Below are positions 1-10,802 of a DNA stretch of 64,000 nucleotides, in pieces. The notes beneath the pieces were generated by a model. It saw only the letters and a program-made list of their open reading frames with translations, ran no database searches and was not told the origin of the DNA. Position 1 is the stretch's first letter; each line of letters starts with the position of its first letter. The stretch covers positions 316,650,893 to 316,714,892 of the forward strand of contig JAUPFV010000002.1 of assembly GCA_036936605.1 (NCBI GenBank). Reading direction: 5' to 3'. Source of the stretch: Limnanthes douglasii subsp. nivea (Eukaryota; Streptophyta; Magnoliopsida; Brassicales; Limnanthaceae). A program made the position numbers and the translations under genes.

Positions 1-1262
1 ACAGTGAAGGACATGTGTCGATGTATTTAGTATTTGCTGAATCTAACGAGCCTTCTGATGGATGGGAAGTTGGTGTCAATTATAGATTTCTGGTGTATAA
101 TCAGATTCAAGACAAGTACTTTACTATTGAAGGTACACTACGACAGATTTAATTTTTTTGATAAATGTACGTTTAAGAAATGTATCGTTAATATACTTGT
201 CTTTGCAGATGGTGGTGGAAGGACAAAGCGTTTCTATAAGATGAAGACTGAATGGGGAATCGATAAGTTATTGCCTCTTGAGTTTTTTAAAGACCCTTCA
301 AATGGGTGTCTCGTAGACGATTGCTGTATCTTGGGTGCTGAGATTTCAGTTATCAAATCTAATGGTTGTGGAGAATGCTTGTCATTCACCAACCTTGTTT
401 CCAACAACACCTTCAGTTGGAAGATTCATAACTTTGCAACACTTACTTTAGAGTGTTGTAGATCCGAGACTTTTGTTATGGGGGCACGAAAGTGGTATGT
501 TGCTTTGAAGTTCGGTTTATAGGTCTCATTAATTTCAAGTGCTTGAATATTGTTGTTTCTCCTATTTGATTTCCAGGAATTTATTGATTTATCCCAGAGG
601 AATCAAGAAAGAAGATAAAAGCTTGTCATTGTACTTAGAACTACAGGATGACCCAGCTCTGGGATCTTGAAAAGTTTATGTCGAATACGTATTAAAGCTA
701 AAGGGTCACATGGAAGCCCCGGAAGCCCCTGACATCGGGTTTTCTGGTTTGTGTCTTCTCTATCTAACATACTCTTAGAAAATTTGATATTTTAAATAGT
801 AGGAAAAAAATATAGATTGAATATAAAAAACAAGCAAATAAAATATTTTCAAAGAGTGGGAGTGTAATAAAAAAATACTATACATATTCTTATTATAAAT
901 AAAATATATAAATTTGAAATTTTCGTTTAAATTATTTGTTGGAACGCCGATTTGCAGAGTAATAGTTATTTAACTTTAACTATCTTTTGAAGAGTCTCTT
1001 GGGCTGCTCTTAACAAAATTAAAATAAAATGATTTTAGTCCCAGTTGGAACCTCTTGAGCACTGTGTAGCTCAGATTTTGCATGTTCTATAACTCATCCA
1101 TATCTATATTGCAGGCGCCGGTTATTTTTCTTTCCCAAACAATTATTGGGTTGCGATCGGCTTATTGATTTGAATCTGCTTTCTAAGGGTTACATAAAGG
1201 AAAATGCTTTGGTGGCTGAAGTCAAGTTTGATGCGGTGTCAAATGTTGAAGATCTTTCATAA
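1..1262 (+). pseudogene. MATH-domain (TRAF-like) gene, 3' part, broken
   Basis: The first bases encode GHVSMYLVFAESNEPSDGWE, typical of the beta-sandwich of plant MATH domains (as in MATH/coiled-coil proteins and UBP12-like ubiquitin proteases). Exons seen: 1-132; 209-about 522 after a GT-AG intron at 133-208 (phase 1), ending one MATH domain and starting a second at FSWKIHNFATL; 577-about 737 (IYPRGIKKEDKSLSLYLEL); and 1115-1262 (DRLIDLNLLSKGYIKENALV), ending in TAA at 1260-1262. Exon 3 has an in-frame TGA just after DDPALGS, and no GT donor near 510-524 joins exon 2 to exon 3 in frame. I infer a pseudogene or a badly drifted copy. MATH domains usually bind protein partners; no catalytic domain lies in the window. 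The 5' end is outside. Confidence 0.75.
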
Positions 1263-1721
1263 GTCTTTAAGTTTCTTTCTGCAGTGGATATAGTTTTCTG
1301 CAAAGCATCAACCACCAAATAAGGGCAAGTGCAATTAAACTGTTGTTTCTGCTTTCTAATTTTCTATTGCTTTCCAGAATGAACGAATTACTTCTTTGCT
1401 TTATGTTTATTTGGCTCCAATTGTTTATTAATGGATAATTTTATTTTTAAAGGTATTTAGATACTTCGAAATGAAATATAAAGGTTAAAAAATATAACTT
1501 TAAATGATACTACAAAGTACAAACAAAAGGAAAAGGGCAATAATTACATATCACACAAATTTATTGGTTTGGTTTCGTAATAAAAATATGCAGTTTGTGA
1601 GCATTTTTATTTAAAATTGTTTGCATTTGATACACATATTAATCGGTAACATCAATATAGGGTTAGGTTACGTTATTGTTCCAGGTCGTTTAAGTTATCT
1701 AAAGAAGGTATTATTTGTTTT
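1263..1721. other. AT-rich spacer
   Basis: AT-rich DNA with no ORF or repeat that I recognise. It is the 3' flank of the MATH pseudogene up to the next transposon. Confidence 0.5.
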
Positions 1722-3226
1722 GGGCTAGACTAAAATGAGATCCGTTTTCTTTATAGTGAGACCCGGTTATAGTGAGACCTGATTTGACTATGACGAGACC
1801 CCTTTTATTTACAAAAATGCCATCGATATAAATACAAAAATTTCCAAATTTTACAATTTTCTTTCTTCGAAAACCCTAATTCTCTCTGACCCAATATTTG
1901 AAAATGCTAGATATTTAAAATCCAACTGCATAGACTTGTTAAAGTATGAATTCTCTACACCATTTTGCTATTTTTTAAAAATTTGGATCTATATTTGTAG
2001 TGATATTTAGAATTTATTTTTCCGATATAAAAATCGATTTTTCCCCTACTTGTAGTTGTTGTTTGGTTGTTTGATTATATGTATATGCTTAATTAGATCA
2101 TTGGCTTCAATTTGGTATAAGTTTTGTTGGATTTGACCCCGTAAAAACCACGTTTGAGATTTGCATGTAGATATTCTGAAACAGGCATTTCCGCGCACGG
2201 TCGTGCGTGGAAATAGACAGATACACGCAAGAACATGCCCGCATCTGGAAATGCCATTTCCACGCACACTCGTGCATGGAAATATCTGTTCTATATATAT
2301 ATATAATTTCTAATAGTTTCTAATAATTTATAATGATTATAATCATATATTATAATAATTATTAATTCAAATTTCTAATAATTTATAATTTATATAATTT
2401 CTTATATAATTTATAATTTTTATATTTTTTTATAAATTAATAATCATATATTTATATAATTCTTTTTACTACATTTTATATAATTATTGAATTGTAATAA
2501 CAAACCTAAATTGTAAGAATATACACAGCTAAATTTGGCATGAAAGTGTTTTCAATTGGCGAAATTCGGCATGGAATAGTATTTTGAATTGACAAAATTC
2601 GACATGAAAGCGCAAAAATTTGACAAAATTCGGCATAAAAGCGCAAAGATTTGACCAAATTTATGCACGAACAAGCGTGATTTCGGCCAAATTCACGCAC
2701 GAACATGCGTGATTTCGGCCAAATTCACGCCCGAACATGCGTGATTTCGGCCAAATTCACGCCCGAACATGCGTGATTTCGGCCAAATTCACGCACGAAT
2801 GTTCGAAACGGCGCACGAAAAGGTGTGAATTTATGTAAAAATATAATTTTTTTCCAAGCCATATATTTTGAGATGATATTTTGTTTTTTTAAGTTCATGG
2901 GTTTATGGGTTTATGTTGAGTATTAGAGAGATAGGTAGTTGAGAGAGAAGAGAAAGATAGCAAATATGTATGCGTTTGAGCTTTAAAACCTAGGATTTAT
3001 AGTTGAATTTATTGTTTTTTGAGTTAATGGGTTTCTGGATTTTTGGGGTTTTTATGAAAATTAGAGAGAAAAGTAGAGAAGAGAGAGGGGAGAGGAGGAA
3101 AAAATGAAATGTCCAAAAAATTATGGTTTTTATATCTAGTGGCATTTTGGTAATTTTAGGTTTTCAGAAAAAATCAAGATTTGAGGTCTCAATATAAAGA
3201 AAAAGGGTCTCATTTTAGCCGTGCCC
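1722..3226. mobile_element. Non-autonomous Mutator-like element (MULE MITE), 1505 bp
   Basis: The left end starts GGGCTAGACTAAAATGAGA and the right end, read in reverse complement, starts GGGCACGGCTAAAATGAGA. Similarity continues inward with short gaps for about 130 bp. The flanks carry a 9-bp duplication with one mismatch, ATTTGTTTT (1713-1721) and ATTTATTTT (3227-3235), the length made by Mutator-type transposases. No transposase is encoded. The interior holds two near-palindromes of the type TTTCCRCGCAC (2182-2283) and a 32-bp tandem repeat. Small ORFs at 2046-2267 and 2506-2706 look like chance. Superfamily rests on 9-bp TSD and long TIRs only. Confidence 0.72.
2679..2806. repeat. 32-bp tandem repeat, four copies
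   Basis: Four copies begin at 2679, 2711, 2743 and 2775, each starting GATTTCGGCCAAATTCACGC followed by a short palindrome around CGAACATGCGTG. Copies differ by very few bases. Less exact relatives of the unit lie just upstream (2580-2678). The repeat is CpG-rich against an AT-rich background and lies inside the Mutator-like element. Confidence 0.85.
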
Positions 3227-3369
3227 ATTTATTTTACTTTGATTGCTCTTTTACCTACATACCCTTAGCAGGGTAGTATGTGTCCTCATTTAAAGAACTT
3301 TCTTCCATCCGGTTTATGGTCAACAAATTAGTTTTTCTCCTTTATACAACCATCTATCAATGATTATTT

Positions 3370-4008
3370 TGTTATATATTATTTAATATCTCATCAAATT
3401 ATATATATAACAAATCGCGGAAAAATAATGAAACCTTTTGTAAGATTCACTTAATGAATAAACCGAAAATCAAGAACACTTACGAGTTTGCATTGTCTCC
3501 ATCTAGTGTTCTTTTCTGTTCTTTTGTAATTTTCAGCGATTTCACATTCCCCAACGATCCCGTTTATGAAATTGAGAAACCTGCAGAATCAAATTAAAGA
3601 AGAAGGAAAAGGTTTCCACACATTCAATGAAATACCTAAACCTAGCCCCTTATTTATCGACTTTACAATATGAAGCCCAGCATTGTAAAATCCCTTCCTT
3701 TATTACTTCCTTGTGTCCGGAACGATAACCTGATAAATTGATAATTCAATTTATGTCAATGATTTATTAATTCATGCTTAAGTATTGAGATTTGAGTAAT
3801 CTTCATCACAATGCCCAAATTCAACCCGATTACCACACTTGAGCCCCAAACTCCTTTTTTACCCATAAGTTCAATTTAGTTAATTAAATAATTAACTCGA
3901 CTGCTTTTAATTTGGACTTCCTTAAGACAATAATCGAATATGTTTATTTAGCTTGTTGGTCCAAATTATTGTTAGTCTATAAATATATTAAATAAATATA
4001 TTCCAACA
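3370..4008 (-). repeat. 3' LTR of the Copia element
   Basis: Matches 9726-10399 from TGTTATATATTATTTAATAT to TATATTCCAACA. It is 639 bp against 674 bp; the difference is mainly a stretch around 9980-10020 absent here. Confidence 0.93.
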
Positions 4009-4022
4009 ATCTCCCACTTTGA
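4009..4022 (-). promoter_or_regulatory. Polypurine tract
   Basis: Read on the minus strand this is a purine run, AAAGTGGGAGAT, immediately before the 3' LTR. It is the normal priming site for plus-strand DNA synthesis in LTR elements. Confidence 0.8.
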
Positions 4023-4321
4023 TCGCCATATGCTACTCAAGAATACATATTCAACTGTAATGGGATCCCTATATTCATTGTCAATGGGCAAACGGTACAA
4101 CCCCGTATATGACTGATAAAAATAAAGGACTAAAGATCTCTTTCTCGCAATATGAACAATAGGATGCAACAATAATCACATTACCATTATCAATCAATTA
4201 CTTGGGCCAATTATGGAGTGTGGCTCAAGAGTAATATGGCTTGTAATCGTACATATCTACTCTTAAATGGTTCCTACATTTGGAGATCCAATAAAGTACA
4301 AATATCAATAAATATTTCCAA

Positions 4322-4323
<2 letters not shown>

Positions 4324-4358
<35 letters not shown>
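4324..4358. repeat. (TA)n microsatellite
   Basis: About 17 TA units between the RNase H end and the 3' LTR of the Copia element. Confidence 0.95.
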
Positions 4359-4359
<1 letters not shown>

Positions 4360-4474
4360 CAATAAACTTTAATGTACACAATACTGCAAAATATAACTTC
4401 AGATCATATTACAAACTCTCCCACTGAAACTAACAATCCTCTAAATCAACTACACCCATACTGATGGTGTGTCC

Positions 4475-4723
4475 CTAGAAAACCTTAGGCAAAACCGTCT
4501 TTGTTAGGGGATCCGCTACCGTGGAGTTTGTTCCGATGTGCTCTATACTTATCTGACCCATCTGTACTCTTTTTTTAACAAACATAAACTTTATGTCTAT
4601 GTGTTTGGATTTAGACGAGGTCCTGTTACTGTTAGAGTACTGCACTGCGGAATTGTTATCGCAATATAAACTCATAGAGCCTTCTATCCCTTGTACAATA
4701 CGTAATCCAGTCACAAAATTCAA
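4475..4723 (-). pseudogene. Copia RNase H, C-terminal part
   Basis: The 82-residue frame contains SMSLYCDNNSAVQYS (RNase H catalytic Asp region), the SKHIDIKFMFVKKRVQ motif and the terminal VADPLTKTVLPKVF that closes Copia polyproteins. RNase H removes template RNA during reverse transcription. The upstream RNase H and RT-connection region (4724-5212) is recognisable but split by stops, so this is a remnant of one polyprotein. Confidence 0.85.
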
Positions 4724-5212
4724 CAGCCACAGTGCCTGATTTGATGCCTCAAAGCATGCAACAAATTCTGCTGCCGTGGTGGACGATGCAATAAGTGTCT
4801 ACTTTACACTTTTCCAGGATATTGCACTTCCAGCCAATAAGAATATGTTGCCTAACGTGATTTTTAATGTGTCTGCGCATCCACCAAAATCTGAGTTAGA
4901 ATACCCAATGATCTCTAGTTTATCTGACTTCCTATATGTTAACATGTGCCCATTTGTTCCTTGCAGATATTAGAGTACTCTTTTAACTGCTTTTCAGTGA
5001 TCCATTCCTGGGTTACTAACATATCTCCCCAACATATTTACAGCAAAGGCAATGTTCTCCCTAGTACAAACTTGAGCATACATTAAACTCCCAACTGCTG
5101 AAGCATAAGGGACCATTTTCATTTCCTCAATCTCAAGTTTTGTCTTAGGACATTGACTCAGACTAAGTCTGTCACCCTTTGCTATAGGGGTACTTAGGGG
5201 TTTGCAATCTAC

Positions 5213-5824
5213 CTATCCGTAACGTTGTAACACACTGTTAATGTATGCCATTTGTGATAATCCAAGAATACCACGAGAACGATCTCGATGTATCTGGATT
5301 CCTAACACAAAACTGACATCACCAAGATCCTTCATATCAAAAATTTCTGATAGAAATATTTTTGTAGTGTATAACAATTCCTTATTGTCTGAGGCAAGCA
5401 ATATGTCATCCACATATATTATAAGAAATATGAAATTACTCCCAGTGAACTTGTGATACACACAATCCTCAACCGAGTTGATCTCAAAGTCATAACCGAC
5501 TATCACCTCAAGGAATTTGTGATACCATTGATGCGAAGCTTGTTTAAACCCATAAATGGATTTCTTAAGCCTGCAAACCAGATATTTTGAGTTACTTTCT
5601 ACAAAGTGTTCTAGTTGCATCATATAGATCGTTTCTTCAATATTACCACTGAGAAAAACGGTCTTAACATCCATCTGATGAAGTTCAAGGTCAAAATGTG
5701 CAACTAATGTCATGATTGTTCTAAATGAATCCTTCGTCGATACTAGAGCGAAGGTTTCTTTAAAATCAATCCCTTCACGATGTGTATAACCTTTCGCTAC
5801 AAGACGTGATTTATGTCTTTCCAC
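5213..5824 (-). pseudogene. Copia reverse transcriptase domain
   Basis: The 203 residues cover RVT_2: SRLVAKGYTHREGIDFKETF at the start, LHQMDVKTVFLSGNIEETIY with its catalytic Asp, the linker KKSIYGFKQASHQWYHKF, and the active-site box IIYVDDILLAS near residue 138. All three metal-binding aspartates appear present. The frame is open here but is cut off from integrase by stops between 5825 and 6099, so it can no longer be made as part of a full Gag-Pol. Confidence 0.9.
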
Positions 5825-6099
5825 ATTACCTAGGGAATCACGTTTGGTTTTGTAAATCCATTTACAACCAATTGTTTTTTCCCTTCAAGTTATGGGACAA
5901 GATCCCATACCGCATTATCCTGTATTGATTTATACACTTCTTCTATAACGTCAATACACTTTTGAGATTCAGAGCTTGCCATGGTCTGTTTGTAGGATGA
6001 GGGAGCATCTACAGTTCCAGCACATATAGTACTGGAGATATATTATAGATTCTGGACCTATAGTACTCTTCCTTTCTCTAGTGGACCTTCTTAATGGCA

Positions 6100-6585
6100 C
6101 TATTTCCTCCTGTTACACTTCTTGAGGAGGTAGAGTTTGATCATTATGAACGATGTCATTTTGATTCCCTTGTGGAAGACTATCTTGAGTTCCTCTTGTT
6201 CTACCTGAATCATATATGTATACTGGTTAGAACCCTCAAGTGGAGCATCAGTGTTAATCTGAGGATTTCCTTGTTCTAATGGGACCGAAATGATTGGCAT
6301 TACCATCCAATCTTCAGATATCTCAGTATTCCTATTAAAACCTTCATGAATCTCTATGGATTCTCTCTCAAAATCAACATATGTTCCCTTATTCTTCCCC
6401 CCAAACTCAAAATCCTCTAGAAAATTGGTCGTTCCTGTCTCGAACATTGTACCAGTGAGAGAATCATAAAATTTAAACCCTCTAGAATGTTCGGAATAAC
6501 CTATGAAGAAACAACTAACTATTTTTTGGTCCAGTTTCTTTTCTTGAGGTTTATAAGGCCTCGCCTCAGCTGGACAACCCCACAC
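6100..6585 (-). pseudogene. Copia integrase C-terminal region
   Basis: Begins with VWGCPAEARPYKPQEKKLD-type sequence followed by SCFFIGYSEHSRGFKFYD, the conserved region after the integrase core of Copia elements, then a variable linker toward RT. A stop separates it from the upstream integrase frame (6619). It is 161 residues long and ends where the RT-side frame is disrupted. Confidence 0.85.
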
Positions 6586-6618
6586 ATGTAGATACTTTAA
6601 ATTAGGTCTACTCCCGTT

Positions 6619-8560
6619 TCAAAGCTCACATGGAGTCCCAACAGTAGCGTTTGTGGGTACTCGATTGAGTATATAAGCGGCACATTTGATGGCTTCCCCC
6701 GAGAGAGATAATGGTAGAGATGAGTGACTTATCATGCCTCTAACCATATCTTTTAGTGTTTGGTTTCGTCTCTTAGATACACCGTTCATGCGAGGTGAAT
6801 CGTGCATAGTGTATTGAGGGACTATTCCACACTTCTCTTGGTACTGTGCAAAGGGTCTTGGACGTTGTTCACCCGATTCATCATATTTACCATAGTATTC
6901 ACCACCACAGTCAGATCTAATGGTTTTAATGCTTTTACCTAGTTGTTTCTCAACCTCGGTCTTAAAAGTTATGAACTTGTCCAAGGCCTCAGAATTTTCA
7001 TGAAGAAGATAAAGGTAACCAAAACGAGAGTAGTCGTCAATGAATGATATAAAGTACCGCTGCCCGTTCCATGATTCCTGTGGAAGCGGTCTACAGATGT
7101 CGGTATGTATCAACTCTAGGACTTCTTTCGCTCTATATGCTCCTAACCTTTTAACTTTGGTTTGTTTCCCTTTGATACACTCAACATATATACCGAAGTC
7201 AGAGTAATCAAGGGGGCCTAATAAACCTTCAGTAACAAGCTTGTCGATCCTAACTTTGGATATGCGACTTAATCGTTTGTGCCACAGTTTAGAAGATTTT
7301 TCAGATTTAGTAATGTTGTTTGGTGTACGTTGTGTATTCATAGAAATATTTTGATTATTAATAATATTCAACAAAAACAAATTATCCTCTTTAATTAAAT
7401 TTCCATTTCCAACAATCATATTATTTAGAGAGAGTGTAAAACAATTGTTTCCAATTAGACAAGAGTAACCTTGCAAGTCTAAAACTGGAAAAGAAATTAA
7501 GTTCATTCGAAAAGTGGGAACATACATTACATCCTCTAAAAATAATACATGTCTAGTGGAAAGTTTTAAAGAAAAATCACAAATAGCTAAAACATCACAC
7601 GAGCTCCCGTTTGCCGTGAAAATGGATCTTTCATCATCACTTAGAATCCTGCTCTTTGACGTACCCTGCAAAGAAACACACACATGAGTTGTTGCGGCCA
7701 AATCAACCCACCAAGTATTCCTTTTCACAGAAACTATATTACTTTCTGAAACAACAAAATATGTGGGAGTACATTTGCTTATCATGTAAGCCCGACGTTT
7801 CTCACAATCCTTCTTCAGATGTCCTTTCTCTTTGCAGAAAAAGCATCGACCTACAGTCGATTCCTCATACTTTTTCTTCTTTACCGGACCTTGACCTGGT
7901 CCTTTGCCATCTGCTTTCCGCTTAGATCCTGCCTTATTTGCTGATGTAATCACATTAGCCTCAAGCGCTGTGCCTTTAAGTCTTTCCTCCTTCTGTGCAG
8001 CGTGGGAAATCAACTCATTGATATTCCACTTTTCTCGCATGCAGTTATAGGTGGACTGAAAACACTTAAACCAGTCTGGCAGCGAATGAAATGTGAATCC
8101 CACTATGCATTCCTCAGGTAAGTCTAAACCGATTGCCTTCAACTTTTGGCCAATCATCGACATTCCCAGAATGTGCTCCCAGATTTTACCTTTGACATTA
8201 TACTTTTTGGTAGCTAGCTCGATGAGCAAACGCTGCATCACTACCTTTTCATTTTTGGCAAAGGCTTTCTCAATCTCCGTGAGAAATACCGAGAAAGTGG
8301 TAACACCTTTAGGTACTGGTATCCCCTATAACAAGAGCGCCATGCATAACGTATTTGACCTCTCCCACTTTTCATCAGCCTTAGTTTCATCCGGTGTACT
8401 TTCCGGACTAAGGGGAGATGGGTTGGGAGTTGAAAATGCATAGTCGTAATCATGTACAGATAGAAACAACAACATTTATTCCTTCCACAATTTAAAGTCC
8501 GAACAATCGAACGTCGGTGGACGATTCCCCAATAAATTGTAACCAATGGATACTATAATA
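6619..8560 (-). pseudogene. Copia Gag, protease and integrase core
   Basis: Gag starts near 8560 (LLGNRPPTFD, SDFKLWKE) and is cut by an in-frame TAA (8476-8478) and TAG (8326-8328). The open part, 6619-8241 (540 residues), has the zinc knuckle CFFCKEKGHLKKDC at residues 133-146, the protease site as VDLAATTHVC near 178, GAG-pre-integrase (LWHKRLSRIS) near 319, and the integrase core with Asp in HTDIC (380) and RSDCGGEY (444). The third catalytic residue, normally Glu in NGVAERRN, reads Lys (NGVSKRRN, about 490). The usual protease motif D-S-G is also changed. I infer loss of both protease and integrase activity. Confidence 0.9.
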
Positions 8561-9708
8561 AGAACAAACAACACAAAGCACATTTAGCAGATTGACATAT
8601 AACTGAAAACATATGCATGAATATGGCAAATACATGTAAAACATAAAATTCATTGATAATAGTTACCAGGGGCCAAATCATACTAATATGCAATTTTATG
8701 AGTTTGAGAAAAAAATAGCATGGCCATTATTTTAATTTTCTAAGTACCAATGAGACCTTTCGGAGGGCCGATGTCATTTACTTAAAATTAAAATCAACAA
8801 AACTATTTTCTGTATTTTTCTCCCGTTCATAATTAATTAAACCCAAACGTGAAACTTCCGGAAGGTGGGTAATATTTGATGTAAATTAATCCTCGAACCT
8901 TTCGAAGCCTAGGATCCTTAAAAATAATAATTTTAACCTTCCGGTGGACCAGCTAAATTAATTTCTTAGTTTCACCTACCGGTCTACGAAACTTTAGTCG
9001 TGCATCATCATTTAATCATTCACGCACATACAATTTAATTCACAAACATTATACAAAATAAACATGCCAAACGCATCATATTTGTGAAATATCTTGATTC
9101 AAATATTTTTAAATTAATAATACTATTAATTTTAAGAGAAAAAAAACTAATTTTAAAAAATAATAATAATTATTTTTTTAAATTTTTTTAACAACAGCAG
9201 CAGCTTACCTGCTTGCTGCTAGTACAACAAGCTGCTGCAAACATGTAGTAACATACCTGCTGCAGGTCCTGGGCAAGTCCAGCCTGCAGAAATCATGTTG
9301 TTATTATCGTTTGGGTATGTTTACTGTCCCTATTTCTTGGGCAGGCTACGGTGTTCATCGCCGGACAACCTTCGATCAGCGTTAACATCAGAGGTTAAGT
9401 TGTCGATGAGCCACTATCCCAATAGTTCTGATTTTATTCTTTATTTTCGGGTTGATTTGATGCTAATTTTGGGAGAAAAATTACAGACATCAATAAACCC
9501 TAATTTTCCCGAAAAAAAATCCCCAAACTATCGAAATTGCAATTTACTCACATAACATGTTTTTCATACAATCCCTAAATCCATGGCCTACCAATTCAAT
9601 TCACACATAATCCCAATGACATGGATTCTTTACGATTAAGAAAAACATGCATCTTTATCTATCAATACATAATTCGATTATTCCATCGAATCCAAAAAAG
9701 GGGTTAAC
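8561..9708 (-). other. 5' untranslated leader of the Copia element
   Basis: Non-coding stretch between PBS and gag. It includes a CAGCAG/CTGCTG-rich patch at about 9195-9290. The segment around 9350-9420 has a counterpart in opposite orientation at about 29180-29270, which shows that the remnant there belongs to the same family. Confidence 0.7.
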
Positions 9709-9723
9709 TTGGCTCTGATACCA
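9709..9723 (-). promoter_or_regulatory. Primer binding site (initiator tRNA-Met type)
   Basis: On the minus strand this reads TGGTATCAGAGCCAA, the standard Copia PBS complementary to the 3' end of initiator tRNA-Met, two bases inside the LTR. Confidence 0.92.
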
Positions 9724-9725
9724 AT

Positions 9726-10399
9726 TGTTATATATTATTTAATATCGCATCAAATAATATATAACAAATCGCGGAAAAATAATTAAACCTTTTGTAGATT
9801 CACTTAATAAATAAACCAAAAAACCAAGAACACTTACGGGTTTGCCTGCTGCTCTCCATCTAGTATTCTCTTCTATTCATTTGTAATCTTTAGCGGTTCC
9901 ACGTTCCCCAGCGATCCCATTTATGAAATTGAGAAACCTGCAGAATCAAATTAGAGAAGAAGGAAAAAGTTTTCTAACACTCAAGGAAGCGGCCGTATTT
10001 CTAATTAGAGTTTAGAGTGATGAAATACCTAAAACTAGCCCCTTATTTATAGAGTTTATAATGTGAAGCCCAATATTGTAAAGTCCATCCTTTATTACTT
10101 CCTTGTGTCCGGGACTATAACCCGATAAATTGATAATTCAATTTATGTCCCTAATTTATTAATTCAGGCTTAAGTGTTGAGATTTGGGCCCTCTTCATTA
10201 AAGTGCCAAAATTCAACCAGGTTACCACACTTGAGCCCATAAGGCCTTTTTACCCATAGGTCTACTTTAGTTAATTAAATAATTAACTCGACTACTTTTA
10301 ATTTGGAATTCCTTAAGACAATAATCGAATATGTTTATTTAGCATGTCGGTCCAAATTATTGTTAGTCTATAAATATATTAAATAAATATATTCCAACA
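9726..10399 (-). repeat. 5' LTR of the Copia element
   Basis: Direct repeat of 3370-4008, 674 bp, starting TG and ending CA in the plus orientation. In the direction of transcription it carries a TATA-like CTATAAATAAGG (about 10043-10054, minus strand). Confidence 0.93.
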
Positions 10400-10404
10400 T
10401 ATTT

Positions 10405-10802
10405 ATGCATTACAAACACAAAATTAGTTATATAAGGTCAAATTCAGAAAGACAAACGAACGACTAAAAACTGAAAGTTATGAAAAATTTATGAAATTGG
10501 AATGAATAACTTTACGATGTTCATACGTATTAAGAACACAACGCTCATTCTTCCATATCATTACATGAAATGAACATAAAAAATTTAAGTTGTTGATCAA
10601 ATTTGTTTGGAAGGAGAAACCAGTTCTAAAGGTGCCGACCACTTGCCATGTTAAATTGCATGTCCAAAATCCAGACTGTCTCTAATTTGACCTCAAATCA
10701 CATTAACCCCTATTACAACTAACCAATCAAATCGATTTACCAAAAGATAACACATCAAAGACAAACTATGGACAATCGAGATGTAGATTCTCACGAGTTG
10801 CG
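10405..10802. other. Spacer with no recognised feature
   Basis: AT-rich single-copy-looking DNA. No ORF, RNA gene or repeat recognised. Confidence 0.4.

Larger units (their letters stand above)
3370..10399 (-). mobile_element. Ty1/copia LTR retrotransposon, full length, inactivated
   Basis: The element is bounded by direct LTRs starting TGTTATATATT and ending TTCCAACA, flanked by a perfect 5-bp duplication TATTT (3365-3369 and 10400-10404). Domain order on the minus strand is Gag, protease, integrase, reverse transcriptase, RNase H, which defines Copia. The PBS lies inside the right LTR and the PPT inside the left one, so transcription ran right to left. Total length is 7030 bp. Stops and missense changes at catalytic sites make it non-autonomous. 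A relative on the opposite strand occupies about 28800-56900. Confidence 0.93.

Noticed and set aside
9195..9290. CAGCAG/CTGCTG patch as a trinucleotide repeat locus
   Set aside because: Short and irregular, inside the Copia leader; not a true expansion.
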